64,000 nt of DNA from an uncultured Bacteroidota bacterium (GCA_902566635.1 CACFJP010000003.1:1-64000); one strand, 5' to 3'. Numbered from the stretch's first letter, positions 43,226 through 52,774 are shown. A program made the numbers and translations. The notes: generated by a model not told the origin, from the sequence alone.

Positions 43226-43426
43226 ATGAACAAATTTCACAGATTTTCAGAAAATATGTATTTGTTTTTTGGTTTCATATTCATGATCGAGATAATTGTA
43301 AATGTACAAAATATGAATCAGCGTTTTTATATCTCATGTATATTGGGAGCTGCTGCTTTTGGAATGTTTTTCTTCCGACGTAAGTATCGTAAAAAATTTG
43401 AAAGTAGAAACCAAAATCAGAAATGA
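43226..43426 (+). CDS. Small two-helix membrane protein
   Basis: 66 residues with two hydrophobic segments (about 11-28 and 34-50) and a basic C-terminal tail. Its ATG follows the lptC stop without a gap and its end overlaps the next gene by four bases (ATGA), which is strong evidence of translation. Function unknown. Confidence 0.8.
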   Translation: MNKFHRFSENMYLFFGFIFMIEIIVNVQNMNQRFYISCILGAAAFGMFFFRRKYRKKFESRNQNQK

Positions 43427-44685
43427 CCTCTGAGCTGTTTATCATTTTTGGTTGCTTGATGCTATCTGCTTTTTTTTCAGGTATGGAAATTGCCTTTGTC
43501 TCCTCAAATAGAGTGCGCTTGGCATTGCAAATCAAACAACCTGGGCTGGTTTCATCTGCCTTGGCAAACATCACCAAAAACCCTTCAAAATTCATTGCAA
43601 CTACTTTGGTTGGAAACAATATCGCGCTAGTCATTTATGGATTGTTTATGGGAGACTTCATCACCTCTAAAATCTACCCTGATATGGTCGATGTTGATGA
43701 TTTAACGCTTTCGATCGTTTTTATACAAACTGTTATTTCTGCATTGGTAATTTTGATTACTGCAGAATTTTTACCCAAAGTTGTGTTTCAAATTTATGCC
43801 AACGCTTTACTGCAATTTTTTTCAATCCCAACGGTCTTCTTTTACCATATATTGAGCCCTTTGACAGATGCTTTTTTGTGGTTTTCCAATGTCATTCTAA
43901 AACGTTTTTTTAAAACAAGTGAGGATCATATCCCAACAGCTTTTTCCAGAGTTGATCTCGAAGAATATGTGAGTGAACAGGTCGAATCAACTGGTGATGA
44001 GGAGCTCGACAGTGAGGTACAAATTTTCCATAATGCATTGACATTCAATAACCGAAAAGCAAGAGAAATTATGGTTCCACGAGCTGAAGTAACTGCTGTC
44101 GATCGCTATGTGTCTAATAAGGAACTTACTAGCCTTTTTTCAAGCACTGGTTTTTCAAAAATTTTGGTCTATAAGGGAAACCTAGACAATGTGGTTGGAT
44201 ATGTTCATGCATTTGATTTGTTTAAAAAACCAAAAAATATTCGTTCGATTACACATCCTGTTGAATTTGTACCAGAATCGATGTTGATTAAGGATATTTT
44301 AAATTCTCTTACTAAAAAGCGAAAAAGTATTGCCATAGTGCTTGACGAATATGGTGGTACAGCTGGAATGATCACATTAGAGGACATCGTTGAGGAGTTG
44401 TTTGGAGAAATAGAAGATGAATACGATCAGGTCGATTTAATCGAGTTAAAGCTGGAATCTGGCGATTATCTACTTTCAGCGAGACTAGAGGTCGATTACC
44501 TCAACGACAAATATAAGCTCGACTTGATCGAAGATGATCAATATGAAACTTTAGGGGGGTACATAGTTCATCACACGCAAAGTATCCCTATAAAAGGCGA
44601 AATCGTAGAAATTGGAGAATACGAATTTGAAATCCAAAAGGTAACAGCAAGCAAAATTGAATTAATTAAAATCCTTGCTAAATAA
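43423..44685 (+). CDS. CNNM/CorC-type transporter (hemolysin family)
   Basis: 420 residues: N-terminal DUF21/CNNM membrane domain with about four helices (1-155), tandem CBS domains (about 205-325, with REIMVPR and DEYGGTAGMITLEDIVEELFGEI) and a C-terminal CorC_HlyC domain (about 340-420). Relatives act in Mg2+/Co2+ efflux; the gliding protein GldE belongs to the same superfamily. I see no feature that decides whether this is GldE itself. Confidence 0.88.
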   Translation: MTSELFIIFGCLMLSAFFSGMEIAFVSSNRVRLALQIKQPGLVSSALANITKNPSKFIATTLVGNNIALVIYGLFMGDFITSKIYPDMVDVDDLTLSIVFIQTVISALVILITAEFLPKVVFQIYANALLQFFSIPTVFFYHILSPLTDAFLWFSNVILKRFFKTSEDHIPTAFSRVDLEEYVSEQVESTGDEELDSEVQIFHNALTFNNRKAREIMVPRAEVTAVDRYVSNKELTSLFSSTGFSKILVYKGNLDNVVGYVHAFDLFKKPKNIRSITHPVEFVPESMLIKDILNSLTKKRKSIAIVLDEYGGTAGMITLEDIVEELFGEIEDEYDQVDLIELKLESGDYLLSARLEVDYLNDKYKLDLIEDDQYETLGGYIVHHTQSIPIKGEIVEIGEYEFEIQKVTASKIELIKILAK

Positions 44686-44753
44686 GACCTTGTAAACATC
44701 TTTTTTTTCAACCAAAGAAGTTGTATTTTCGCCATCTATCAAAAAAATAATTC

Positions 44754-46856
44754 ATGGCGATTTTAGGTAAAATTCGAGAAAAATCTATCATACTAATTCT
44801 AGTTATTGGAATGGCACTATTTGCGTTTGTTATTTCAGGTGTTTTTGACGGCGCTGGAACCATCAGCCAAGAACCAGTCGCTATTGTTGGGGATGAGGAA
44901 ATAACCATCGAACAGTTTAGCAGGCGCGTGGATGCTGTTGAACGAAATACAGGGATGAGTAATGTGCAAGCAGCCAATACTGTTTGGAACCAAATTGTAA
45001 CCGAATATTCGTTCAACCAATTGCGAGAGGAGCTTGGTCTTGAAGTGGGTCGAAGTCATGTCGAAAATTTTATTGGCAATTCCCCTGGTTTTAGACAAGA
45101 CAGCCGTTTTCAAAACGCTTTAGGGGAATTTGATGTCGTTGCTTTTACTGACTTTATCAATGACAGTAAAAGAAACAATCCTGCGGTATACAGTCAATGG
45201 CAGCTACAGGAAGAATCAATACGAAGCACCATCAGCCGACAGTTATACAACACCATGATTCAAGCGGGCATTTATCACACTGCATTTGAGGGGAAAACAG
45301 AATATAAACTCGAAAATGATAAGATTAGTATTTCTTTTGTAAAAGTGCCATACAGCTCTATACCAGATAGTTTGGTAATGATTTCAAATCGAGAAATTAA
45401 AAAATACATCAATGCTAACCCAGAAGAATTTGAAGTGAAGGAAAGCCGATCGATTCAGTATGTTGTTTTTGATGAAACAGCCTCTGTCGAAGATAATTTG
45501 GAAATCGAAAACGAGCTTAAAAAATTACTCGAACCTCAGGTCATATTTAATGAAGTTAGTGAGTCTCAAGAAACTTTGCCATCATTTTCCCAGACAGATA
45601 ATTTAAAGGAGTTTATCGCCGAATATTCAGAAACTCCATATGATGAGACTTATAAAACCAGAGCCCAACTCGGGACCTACGCAAATACACTTTTCGACCT
45701 TAAAGAAGGTGAGGTTTTCGGACCATATAAAGATGAAAATCACTTTAAACTCTCTCGCATGATGGATTTCGATCGAGGAGGTTCTGTTAAGGCACGTCAT
45801 ATATTGATTGCTTATGAAGGATCACAAAGTGCATCTAGCGATGTGACTAGAACAAAAAACGAAGCAAGAAAAGAGGCTTATAATGTTCTTCGTTTGGTAC
45901 GTGCCAATGGTTCTGACTTTGCCGATCTGGCAAGAACTTACTCTGATGGTCCATCTAAAAACAGAGGTGGTGATCTTGGATTTTTTAGACGTGGCGATAT
46001 GGTTAAAGCGTTTAATGATTATGTATTTTCAAAGCCAACTGGTTCAATTGGCGTTGTTGAAACAGATTTTGGTTATCATGTGATTGAGGTACAAGAAAAA
46101 GAAGATGTAGTCTTGATTGCATCTGTTGTCAAAAAAATTATACCATCAGAATCTACAAGCAATGAAGTTTTTCGATTGGCTACAGAATTTGAAATAAAAA
46201 GTAAGAAAAACGGATTTTCAACTGCATCAGAGTCATTTGGGTACGATCTTCGCAACGCAACAAATCTAAAGCTTATGGATGAAAGCATTCCAGGTCTTGG
46301 TGTTCAGCGTACCATTGTGAAATGGTCTTTTGAAGAAAAAACAAGCGTTAGTGATATAAAACGATTTGACCTTCTTGGTGGTGGATATGTTGTTGCTGAG
46401 TTGATAGAAAAATTATCAGCTGGAACGTCAAGTGTAGAAGATGCAAGAAATGCGGTACAAGCTAAACTAATGCAAGACAAAAAGTATGATCTTCTCAGTT
46501 TGAAATATGGCAGTGATGTATCTCTTGCAACAATCGCAGAGCAGTATGGACAAAACATTTTAACCTCATCAGCGATCAATGCAGCAGCAGGCTCAATTGC
46601 TGGCGCAGGTACAGAGCCATTTGTGGTGGGGTCAGGTTTTTCACTTGAAATGAATAAGACCTCAGCATTGATTCAGGGAAAACAAGGAATATTTGTGTTA
46701 GAAGTTGATTTATTTGAAGAATCAATTCCATTGCCCTCTTACGATGGTTACTCGAGTTCGTTAAATGAAAACGTTTTGAGTCGTCTTCAACCATTGACAG
46801 ACGAGGTTATTCGCAATCATTATGAAGTGGTTGACAATAGGTTCGACTATTTTTAA
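44754..46856 (+). CDS. Periplasmic peptidyl-prolyl isomerase, PpiD/SurA type
   Basis: 700 residues: one N-terminal membrane helix (about 12-31), SurA_N-like chaperone region (about 35-330), one parvulin domain (about 345-445, with ARHILIAY, ADLARTYSDGPS and GGDLGFF), then a second chaperone-like half ending YEVVDNRFDYF. Membrane-anchored folding factor for exported and outer-membrane proteins. A near-consensus box TATTTTCG (44724-44731) precedes it. Confidence 0.93.
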   Translation: MAILGKIREKSIILILVIGMALFAFVISGVFDGAGTISQEPVAIVGDEEITIEQFSRRVDAVERNTGMSNVQAANTVWNQIVTEYSFNQLREELGLEVGRSHVENFIGNSPGFRQDSRFQNALGEFDVVAFTDFINDSKRNNPAVYSQWQLQEESIRSTISRQLYNTMIQAGIYHTAFEGKTEYKLENDKISISFVKVPYSSIPDSLVMISNREIKKYINANPEEFEVKESRSIQYVVFDETASVEDNLEIENELKKLLEPQVIFNEVSESQETLPSFSQTDNLKEFIAEYSETPYDETYKTRAQLGTYANTLFDLKEGEVFGPYKDENHFKLSRMMDFDRGGSVKARHILIAYEGSQSASSDVTRTKNEARKEAYNVLRLVRANGSDFADLARTYSDGPSKNRGGDLGFFRRGDMVKAFNDYVFSKPTGSIGVVETDFGYHVIEVQEKEDVVLIASVVKKIIPSESTSNEVFRLATEFEIKSKKNGFSTASESFGYDLRNATNLKLMDESIPGLGVQRTIVKWSFEEKTSVSDIKRFDLLGGGYVVAELIEKLSAGTSSVEDARNAVQAKLMQDKKYDLLSLKYGSDVSLATIAEQYGQNILTSSAINAAAGSIAGAGTEPFVVGSGFSLEMNKTSALIQGKQGIFVLEVDLFEESIPLPSYDGYSSSLNENVLSRLQPLTDEVIRNHYEVVDNRFDYF

Positions 46857-46884
46857 TTTAGCAATAAACATTTCCATGCATTGA

Positions 46885-46926
46885 AAAGTTCTTTTAAATA
46901 TAGTATTTTGATTTGAAAAGAACTTT
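46885..46926. repeat. 11-bp inverted repeat between convergent genes
   Basis: AAAGTTCTTTT (46885-46895) and AAAAGAACTTT (46916-46926) with a 20-base loop, in the spacer between the isomerase gene and the convergent DUF456 gene. Probably a shared terminator, though the T-run is part of the stem. Confidence 0.45.
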
Positions 46927-46941
46927 AGGTTGCTGGGGCTT

Positions 46942-47439
46942 TTATAAATAAAACAATTCTTTGTGTTTCAAAAAAATATTGACAAACAAAACTAAATAAA
47001 CGACTGCGAGGGTGAACTTCATCATTGTTCCAGCTAAAAATCCTACCAAGGAACCAAAGGCAGCACCAACAGCTTTTTTGAAGTCTGAATTTTGCGTTAT
47101 CTCACCAGCTAATGCTCCTAAAAAAGGACCAAAAACCAGTCCTATTGGCCCAAAGAAAAATCCGATGAGAAGACCAATGCCCGAACCAATAGTACCCATT
47201 CGTGTACCACCTAGTTTTTTTGTGCCCCATACAGGAAGTAAAGCATCGAGTAAAAAAATGACAAGAGCGATAATAAATGTAAGTGTCAAAAAGGTTGTGT
47301 TTGATGGAACACTGTCTGTTAGATGGAGTACAAGCAAGCCCAGCCAACTGCAGACTGGCCCTGGGATGATGGGTAAAAAACTGGCTGCTACGCCCAACAG
47401 TATTAGCAGACCACTAAAAATGAGTAATATGATGTCCAT
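46942..47439 (-). CDS. DUF456-domain membrane protein
   Basis: 165 residues with four to five hydrophobic segments and a Gly-rich repeated stretch in the centre (GIGLLIGFFFGPIGLVFGPFLGALAGE), the hallmark of DUF456. No established function. Single gene on the minus strand between two plus-strand blocks. Confidence 0.88.
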   Translation of the reverse strand: MDIILLIFSGLLILLGVAASFLPIIPGPVCSWLGLLVLHLTDSVPSNTTFLTLTFIIALVIFLLDALLPVWGTKKLGGTRMGTIGSGIGLLIGFFFGPIGLVFGPFLGALAGEITQNSDFKKAVGAAFGSLVGFLAGTMMKFTLAVVYLVLFVNIFLKHKELFYL

Positions 47440-47523
47440 GGAAAAAAATTGGCAATGCTAAATTAGCGAAGTGGGAGTATTATGCAAATGATTCCATAAT
47501 TTTTTTTGTACTTTTCATAACCA

Positions 47524-47964
47524 ATGTTGAGGGCATTATTTATTGGGATATTAATATTGACGAATTCTTGCAACCAAACTGATTCAGAGCAAATTCGCAA
47601 GCCCAATACTGCTTGGCAATCAACAGATCAACCCCCTGTATATCCTGGATGCGAGAGCAGAGAAACAACGACTGAACAATGGGATTGTTTCCAAGCATCG
47701 ATTTCTCGATCGATAAGCATGGCTTTTACAGAAAATCCTTTACCACTTCAAGCCAATGCGCCAAAATCTGTGACTCTTTATGTAGAAGTTGATCAAAGTG
47801 GTAAAGTGATGTTCAAAGGAGTTGAACCTGACTCACACAAGGCAATTCTTCATGCCATGCAAATAGCCATTGATAAATTACCAACTGTAAGCCCAGCAAC
47901 AAAAACAAATGTAGGGGTTACTGCTCAAGTGCAATTTCGCATACCTATTCTACTTCAAAACTAA
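47524..47964 (+). CDS. Lipoprotein with TonB-C-like domain
   Basis: 146 residues with a lipoprotein signal (lipobox TNSC at about residue 16). The mature part shows the Bacteroidota TonB-C pattern: PPVYPGCE, a second Cys in WDCFQ, then VTLYVEVDQSGKV. No proline-rich energy-transduction stem or N-terminal membrane anchor is present, so it is not a working TonB; probably an outer-membrane or periplasmic relative. A near-consensus box TACTTTTC lies at 47509-47516. Confidence 0.75.
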   Translation: MLRALFIGILILTNSCNQTDSEQIRKPNTAWQSTDQPPVYPGCESRETTTEQWDCFQASISRSISMAFTENPLPLQANAPKSVTLYVEVDQSGKVMFKGVEPDSHKAILHAMQIAIDKLPTVSPATKTNVGVTAQVQFRIPILLQN

Positions 47965-47976
47965 TATGATAAAACA

Positions 47977-48543
47977 ATGAAAGAGACAATTTCTAGCTCG
48001 AGACGTATCATTCTTGGCATTGACCCAGGAACAACGATAATGGGTTATGGTCTTATCACAGTCGATGGAAAAAAAATGAAGATTCTTCACATGGATGAAT
48101 TGGTGATGAAATCTAAAGAAAATCACTATTTGCGTTTGCAAAAGATTTTTGAAAAGACCATCGAGATAATTGATAAATTTCACCCAGATGAAATGGCTTT
48201 GGAAGCACCTTTTTTTGGAAAAAACGTTCAGTCAATGTTGAAGTTAGGTCGTGCACAAGGGGTAGCCATGGCTGCTGGATTATCACGAGAGTTAGCAATA
48301 ACGGAGTATTCCCCCAGAAAAATAAAAATGGCTATCACAGGCAATGGAAACGCCTCCAAGGAGCAGGTTGCCCGAATGCTTCAACAATTGGTGGATCTCA
48401 AAACCCTACCCAAAAACCTTGATGCTACTGATGGGTTGGCAGCTGCTGTCTGTCACTTTTTCAACCCTCCTCAGGAATCTGGAAAAACCTATTCGAGTTG
48501 GGACTCGTTTGTCAAACAAGAGACACATCGCGTTAAGAGATAG
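47977..48543 (+). CDS. ruvC: Holliday junction resolvase RuvC
   Basis: A 188-residue RuvC endonuclease. Catalytic acidic residues are in LGIDPGTTIMGYG, in MALEAPFFG and in the late LDATDGLAAAVCH segment. Resolves Holliday junctions in recombination with RuvAB, which are not in the window. One base separates it from hemW. Confidence 0.96.
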   Translation: MKETISSSRRIILGIDPGTTIMGYGLITVDGKKMKILHMDELVMKSKENHYLRLQKIFEKTIEIIDKFHPDEMALEAPFFGKNVQSMLKLGRAQGVAMAAGLSRELAITEYSPRKIKMAITGNGNASKEQVARMLQQLVDLKTLPKNLDATDGLAAAVCHFFNPPQESGKTYSSWDSFVKQETHRVKR

Positions 48544-48544
48544 C

Positions 48545-49687
48545 ATGGCGGGAATATATCTACATATTCCTTTTTGTAAAAATGCATGTCATTATTGTAA
48601 CTTCCATTTTTCGACCTCGATGCGCTATGTTGATGATATGGTGGCTGCAATTCAACAAGAAATTCGACTGCGAAAAGAAGATGCTAAAAAACCTTTAAAG
48701 ACAATCTATTTTGGTGGTGGAACACCATCAGTGCTTACCCCTGCTCAACTCCAATTATTGATCGATGAAGTTAACCAGTGTTATGACCTGGTGAAAAACC
48801 CCGAAATCACCCTTGAAGCCAACCCCGATGATTTGTCCAAAGCGTATATGCGTGACATTGAAAAGCTAGGCATTAATCGCCTTTCGATAGGCGTACAATC
48901 GTTTTTGGATGATGATTTAACCCTGATGAATCGCGTCCACAATGGCAGTAAAGCCATTAATTCAGTGCAGAACGCAAAAGCAATTTTTAACAACCTATCG
49001 ATTGACTTGCTTTATGGCAATCCAAATACGACGCTAGATGATTGGAAACAAAATCTTGATTATGCCCTTCAACTAGATGTACCACACATTTCATCATACG
49101 CACTCACCCTTGAGCCTAAAACAGCTCTTGAACGTTTTGTAAACAAGGGGGTTATTTCTCTTTTGGACGAACACCAAGTGGAGGCACAGTTCAATTATTT
49201 AGTTGATACCCTTACTTCCAGGGGTTATGATCACTATGAATTGTCAAGTTTTGGAAAACCGGGATACCATTCGCGCAACAACACTGGTTATTGGAAAGGC
49301 AAAACTTACTTGGGTATTGGTCCTTCAGCTCATGGTTTTGATGGTGTTCAGCGATATTGGAATGTGAGCAATAATGCAAATTATATGCAAAAGATAACAC
49401 AGGGCGAACTGCCACAAACGATAGAAAAGTTGAGTGTAATTGATAGATACAACGAATCAATTATGATTGGGTTGCGCGCATCTTGGGGTGTATCTCTAAA
49501 GGCAATGGAAAGAAATTTGGGACTGCGTTATCGTCAGCATCTTGAGGAGCAAGCCAAACGATTTATAGAAGAAGGATTGTTGCATATTGAAAACAATGCG
49601 ATAAAAACCACTCGAAATGGTGCATTTTTAGCTGACGGAATTTCTGCAGACTTATTTCTTATTGACTTGCTTGGTGCATCGTCGTGA
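48545..49687 (+). CDS. hemW: HemW-type radical SAM protein (heme chaperone)
   Basis: 380 residues from MAGIYLHIPFCK; the 67 in-frame codons upstream lie within ruvC. Radical-SAM cluster cysteines C-x3-C-x2-C in PFCKNACHYCNF and the HemW marker region RNNTGYW followed by GIGPSAHGF. Formerly annotated as oxygen-independent coproporphyrinogen oxidase; HemW proteins bind and deliver heme. The last 29 bases overlap the convergent peptidase gene. Confidence 0.92.
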   Translation: MAGIYLHIPFCKNACHYCNFHFSTSMRYVDDMVAAIQQEIRLRKEDAKKPLKTIYFGGGTPSVLTPAQLQLLIDEVNQCYDLVKNPEITLEANPDDLSKAYMRDIEKLGINRLSIGVQSFLDDDLTLMNRVHNGSKAINSVQNAKAIFNNLSIDLLYGNPNTTLDDWKQNLDYALQLDVPHISSYALTLEPKTALERFVNKGVISLLDEHQVEAQFNYLVDTLTSRGYDHYELSSFGKPGYHSRNNTGYWKGKTYLGIGPSAHGFDGVQRYWNVSNNANYMQKITQGELPQTIEKLSVIDRYNESIMIGLRASWGVSLKAMERNLGLRYRQHLEEQAKRFIEEGLLHIENNAIKTTRNGAFLADGISADLFLIDLLGASS

Positions 49688-51056
49688 AGTGTTTATAAAA
49701 ATGCGGAATTGTCTCGATCCCTTTTAAAAAGTTATATAAACCAAAATGCTCATTAGGGGAGTGAATTGCATCACTGTCGAGACCAAAGCCCATCAATACG
49801 ATCTTGCTTTTCAGGGTTTCTTCAAATAATGCCACGATTGGAATACTCCCTCCATCGCGCACTGGTATGGGGGCTTTACCAAAGGTTTCAACGTATGCTT
49901 TTGATGCTGCTTGAAATTCCAAACCATCGGGATGCATTACATATGCCTCTCCTCCGTGATGAGGCGTGACTTTTACTGTCACACCTTTGGGAGCGATTGA
50001 AACAAAATGATCCATAAATAGTTTTGTAATTTCTTTTGAATTTTGATTTGGCACCAATCGCATTGATATTTTTGCATAGGCCTTTGATGCAATAACAGTT
50101 TTTGCGCCTTCACCAATATATCCTCCCCAGATGCCATTGACATCAAGGGTTGGGCGAATGGATTTGCGCTCTAGTGTAGAATAGCCTTTTTCTCCATAAA
50201 CCGATTCAATTTCAAGTGCGCTTTGATAGTTTTCTAATGAAAATGGGATTTGTTTGAATTGCTCTCGTTCTGCAGCATTGAGTTCTTCCACTTTATCGTA
50301 AAAGCCTGGAATGGTCACTCGATTGTTTTTGTCGTGGAGGGACGCCACCATTTTGGTCAGTATGTTTATCGGATTGGCAACTGCCCCACCATAAAGACCT
50401 GAATGCAAGTCACGATTCGGTCCAGTGATTTCCACTTCTACATAGCTCATTCCACGTAGACCAGTAGTGATGGAAGGAATGTCGTTGGCAAGCATACTAG
50501 TATCGGAAATCAGTATTACATCATTGGCGAGTTTGTCGGTATTTTTTCGAACAAAAGTTTCCAGGTTGTCACTGCCCACTTCTTCCTCACCTTCAATCAT
50601 AAATTTAACATTACAAGGAATGCCACCATTTTGCTCCATCACTTCAAGTGCTTTGATATGCATAAACATTTGCCCTTTGTCATCACAAGCACCACGCGCA
50701 AAAATGGCTCCTTCCGGATGAATATCTGTTTTTCTTATTTTTGGTTCAAAAGGTGGCGTGTCCCATAAATCAAGCGGATCGGGTGGTTGTACGTCATAAT
50801 GTCCGTAAACGAGTACAGTTGGTAGCGAAGGTTCAATCATTTTCTCGCCATAGACTATAGGATAACCTGCAGTTGGACAGAGTTCTGTGTGTGTGCATCC
50901 TGCAGCAGTGAGGGCATCTTCCACTGCTTGTGCAGCAGTTTGCATGTGCGATGCGTAGTTCGAATCTGCACTAATAGAGGGTATACGTATGAGAGAAAAC
51001 AGTTCTTCAAGAAAGCGTTTTTTGTTTTTTTCGATGTAGGTAGCTTGTGCTGACAT
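49659..51056 (-). CDS. M20-family dipeptidase
   Basis: A 465-residue zinc aminopeptidase/carnosinase-like dipeptidase. Metal ligands are His in YGHYDVQPPD, Asp in CDDKGQ, the Glu pair in EGEEEVGS, Asp in ILISDTSM and the C-terminal His in DAIHSPNEHFG; a dimerisation lid domain lies between about 200 and 360. It converges with hemW and overlaps it by 29 bases. A near-consensus TATATTCG box lies just upstream. Confidence 0.93.
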   Translation of the reverse strand: MSAQATYIEKNKKRFLEELFSLIRIPSISADSNYASHMQTAAQAVEDALTAAGCTHTELCPTAGYPIVYGEKMIEPSLPTVLVYGHYDVQPPDPLDLWDTPPFEPKIRKTDIHPEGAIFARGACDDKGQMFMHIKALEVMEQNGGIPCNVKFMIEGEEEVGSDNLETFVRKNTDKLANDVILISDTSMLANDIPSITTGLRGMSYVEVEITGPNRDLHSGLYGGAVANPINILTKMVASLHDKNNRVTIPGFYDKVEELNAAEREQFKQIPFSLENYQSALEIESVYGEKGYSTLERKSIRPTLDVNGIWGGYIGEGAKTVIASKAYAKISMRLVPNQNSKEITKLFMDHFVSIAPKGVTVKVTPHHGGEAYVMHPDGLEFQAASKAYVETFGKAPIPVRDGGSIPIVALFEETLKSKIVLMGFGLDSDAIHSPNEHFGLYNFLKGIETIPHFYKHFTTMHQASQ

Positions 51057-51117
51057 AATGTTGAATTGAATACGAATATATCGTATAATTTAGAGATAAA
51101 AAATCGCTAAATGTGAT

Positions 51118-51125
51118 TATATTTG
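51118..51125 (+). promoter_or_regulatory. -7 box of tRNA-Leu
   Basis: TATATTTG, exact TAnnTTTG, 13 bases before the tRNA 5' end. No well-placed TTG. Confidence 0.5.
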
Positions 51126-51138
51126 CAACCCATTATTA

Positions 51139-51220
51139 GCGGGTGTGGTGAAATTGGTAGACACGCTAGATTTAGGATCTAGTGCTTCACGGCGTGGGGG
51201 TTCGAGTCCCTTCACCCGCA
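51139..51220 (+). tRNA. tRNA-Leu (UAG)
   Basis: An 82-base class II tRNA: acceptor GCGGGTG with CACCCGC, anticodon stem CTAGA/TCTAG with loop TTTAGGA giving anticodon UAG, a long variable arm (TGCTTCACGGCGT) and T-loop TTCGAGT. CCA is not encoded. Confidence 0.97.
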
Positions 51221-51227
51221 CAAAAAT

Positions 51228-51257
51228 ACCCTTAACTCCAATCAGTTAAGGGTTTTT
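51228..51257. terminator. Terminator between tRNA-Leu and hemD
   Basis: ACCCTTAACT (51228-51237), loop of six, AGTTAAGGGT (51244-51253), then T to 51257. A-rich flank on the left lets it serve the convergent hemD transcript too. Confidence 0.9.
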
Positions 51258-51287
51258 ATATTTTATGCGATCAATAAACGAAGTAGA

Positions 51288-52034
51288 CTATCGCTTGTTT
51301 GCCTTGGCAATATACTCGTCGAGTGCTTTAGTCATTGAAGGATTGGTAGGGGTAGGCGCGAGGATATCGATTCGCAAATTAGCGGCCTCAGCGGCTTTGA
51401 CTGTACTATTTCCAAACACAGCAATACGTGTATTGTTTTGCTGAAAGTCTGGGAAATTGTGAAACAATGACTCAATCCCTGAAGGACTAAAAAACACCAA
51501 AATATCATAATATACATCACGTAAATCTGATAAATCGCTGATGACAGTGTTGTAAAACACACCTTTTTTCCAGTTAATTTCGAGCTTATCAAGCGCCTCA
51601 GGAACACTTGGTTTGAGCACATCTGAACAGGGTAGTAAAAAGTTTTCGCTTTTGTGCTTGCCAATCAGCTCGATCAAATCTGAAAACGTTCGTGTTCCAA
51701 CATAGACTTTTCTCTTACGATAAACCACATATTTCTGAAGATAATAAGCAACAGCTTCAGATTGACAGAAATACTTTATGGTAGAGGGAACAGGGTATCG
51801 CATCTCTTCTGCAAGTCTGAAAAAATGATCTACAGAATTTCGACTTGTCAAAATAATTGCTGAAAATTTAATCAGATCAATTTTTTGCTTGCGAACCTCT
51901 CTTGCAGCAACTCCTTCAACGTGAATAAAAGGTCTAAAGTCAATGGCAACTTTTCTCTTCTCAACAAGTTGGTTGTAGGGTGAGTTTTCAATAGCTGGTT
52001 CGGGTTGTGAAACAAGAATCGTTTTTACTTTCAT
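51288..52034 (-). CDS. hemD: Uroporphyrinogen-III synthase (HemD family)
   Basis: 248 residues with the two-lobed HemD fold: N-terminal KTILVSQPEP, the central TSRNSVDHFF segment and FFSPSGIESLF near the domain hinge. Sequence conservation in this family is low, but these segments are typical of Bacteroidota HemD. It closes hydroxymethylbilane to uroporphyrinogen III in tetrapyrrole synthesis. Seven bases behind the DUF4271 gene. Confidence 0.88.
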   Translation of the reverse strand: MKVKTILVSQPEPAIENSPYNQLVEKRKVAIDFRPFIHVEGVAAREVRKQKIDLIKFSAIILTSRNSVDHFFRLAEEMRYPVPSTIKYFCQSEAVAYYLQKYVVYRKRKVYVGTRTFSDLIELIGKHKSENFLLPCSDVLKPSVPEALDKLEINWKKGVFYNTVISDLSDLRDVYYDILVFFSPSGIESLFHNFPDFQQNNTRIAVFGNSTVKAAEAANLRIDILAPTPTNPSMTKALDEYIAKANKR

Positions 52035-52041
52035 AAAGGTA

Positions 52042-52707
52042 TTATGTGTTGGTTTGATTCAGTGAGACGAACAAGACCCAAATGGGTCCAATTTCGAGGG
52101 TGCAAATATAAGAAATAAATAGTATTTTCTTTTTTTGTATCAATTGTTGATAAGGTTTGGCAAAGGACTGATATCCAATGATGTAATACAGAATGTAAAT
52201 CAGACCCACACCCCCCCAGTATATTTGGTGATCAATTGGAGGGTAGTTTGAGAATAAGATAGATATAAACAGTATAAATGCTGCTTTGGTTTTTAACAGC
52301 CCTCTGCGCAAAATCACTTCAAGCAACATGCGCCATGACTTCCAAAACAATCCGATGATAAATTCTAAGACAAACTTGGCAGTAGTATACCCAAGCCACA
52401 CGCCGATAACCAAGTAAATTGGTGTTAGCTCATTAATCAAATGGAAATTAACCAAAAGTTTATAAACGAAATACCCAAATACAAGTCCACGAAAAGCAAA
52501 GGAGATGATGTCTTGAATTTTTATGTTTTCTGAGGGAGCGTTAATTTTTTTGGTCGAAGGAATGTTAGATTGGCTGATACGAGTGATCGAAAAAAACAAT
52601 ACTTGGTCTCTTATTTTAATCATGATTAAAATACACAAGATTAGTAATGAATACCACATGGCAGTGGAATCATCAGAAGTGTATGGCAATAAAGTATATT
52701 CTCTCAC
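52042..52707 (-). CDS. DUF4271 membrane protein
   Basis: 221 residues with about six to seven hydrophobic segments and little soluble sequence, ending in two helices. The family DUF4271 sits beside hemD in many Bacteroidota. Starts with GTG (MREYTLL); the -7 promoter box ends four bases before this codon, so the mRNA is probably leaderless. Role unknown. Confidence 0.82.
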   Translation of the reverse strand: MREYTLLPYTSDDSTAMWYSLLILCILIMIKIRDQVLFFSITRISQSNIPSTKKINAPSENIKIQDIISFAFRGLVFGYFVYKLLVNFHLINELTPIYLVIGVWLGYTTAKFVLEFIIGLFWKSWRMLLEVILRRGLLKTKAAFILFISILFSNYPPIDHQIYWGGVGLIYILYYIIGYQSFAKPYQQLIQKKKILFISYICTLEIGPIWVLFVSLNQTNT

Positions 52708-52711
52708 AGTG

Positions 52712-52719
52712 CAAAAGTA
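52712..52719 (-). promoter_or_regulatory. -7 box of the DUF4271-hemD operon
   Basis: TACTTTTG on the minus strand with a TTG 16 bases upstream (52738-52736), a slightly short spacer. It lies four bases before the GTG start, predicting a leaderless transcript. Confidence 0.5.
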
Positions 52720-52753
52720 AACAATGGTGTGGGAACAAGACCACCGAATTCCC

Positions 52754-52761
52754 TACTTTTG
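52754..52761 (+). promoter_or_regulatory. -7 box of the glycosyltransferase-pyrC operon
   Basis: TACTTTTG, exact TAnnTTTG, 13 bases before the ATG at 52775. It supports this start over the longer frame from 52724. Divergent from the DUF4271 promoter 35 bases away. Confidence 0.5.
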
Positions 52762-52774
52762 TTTTGCGTATATC

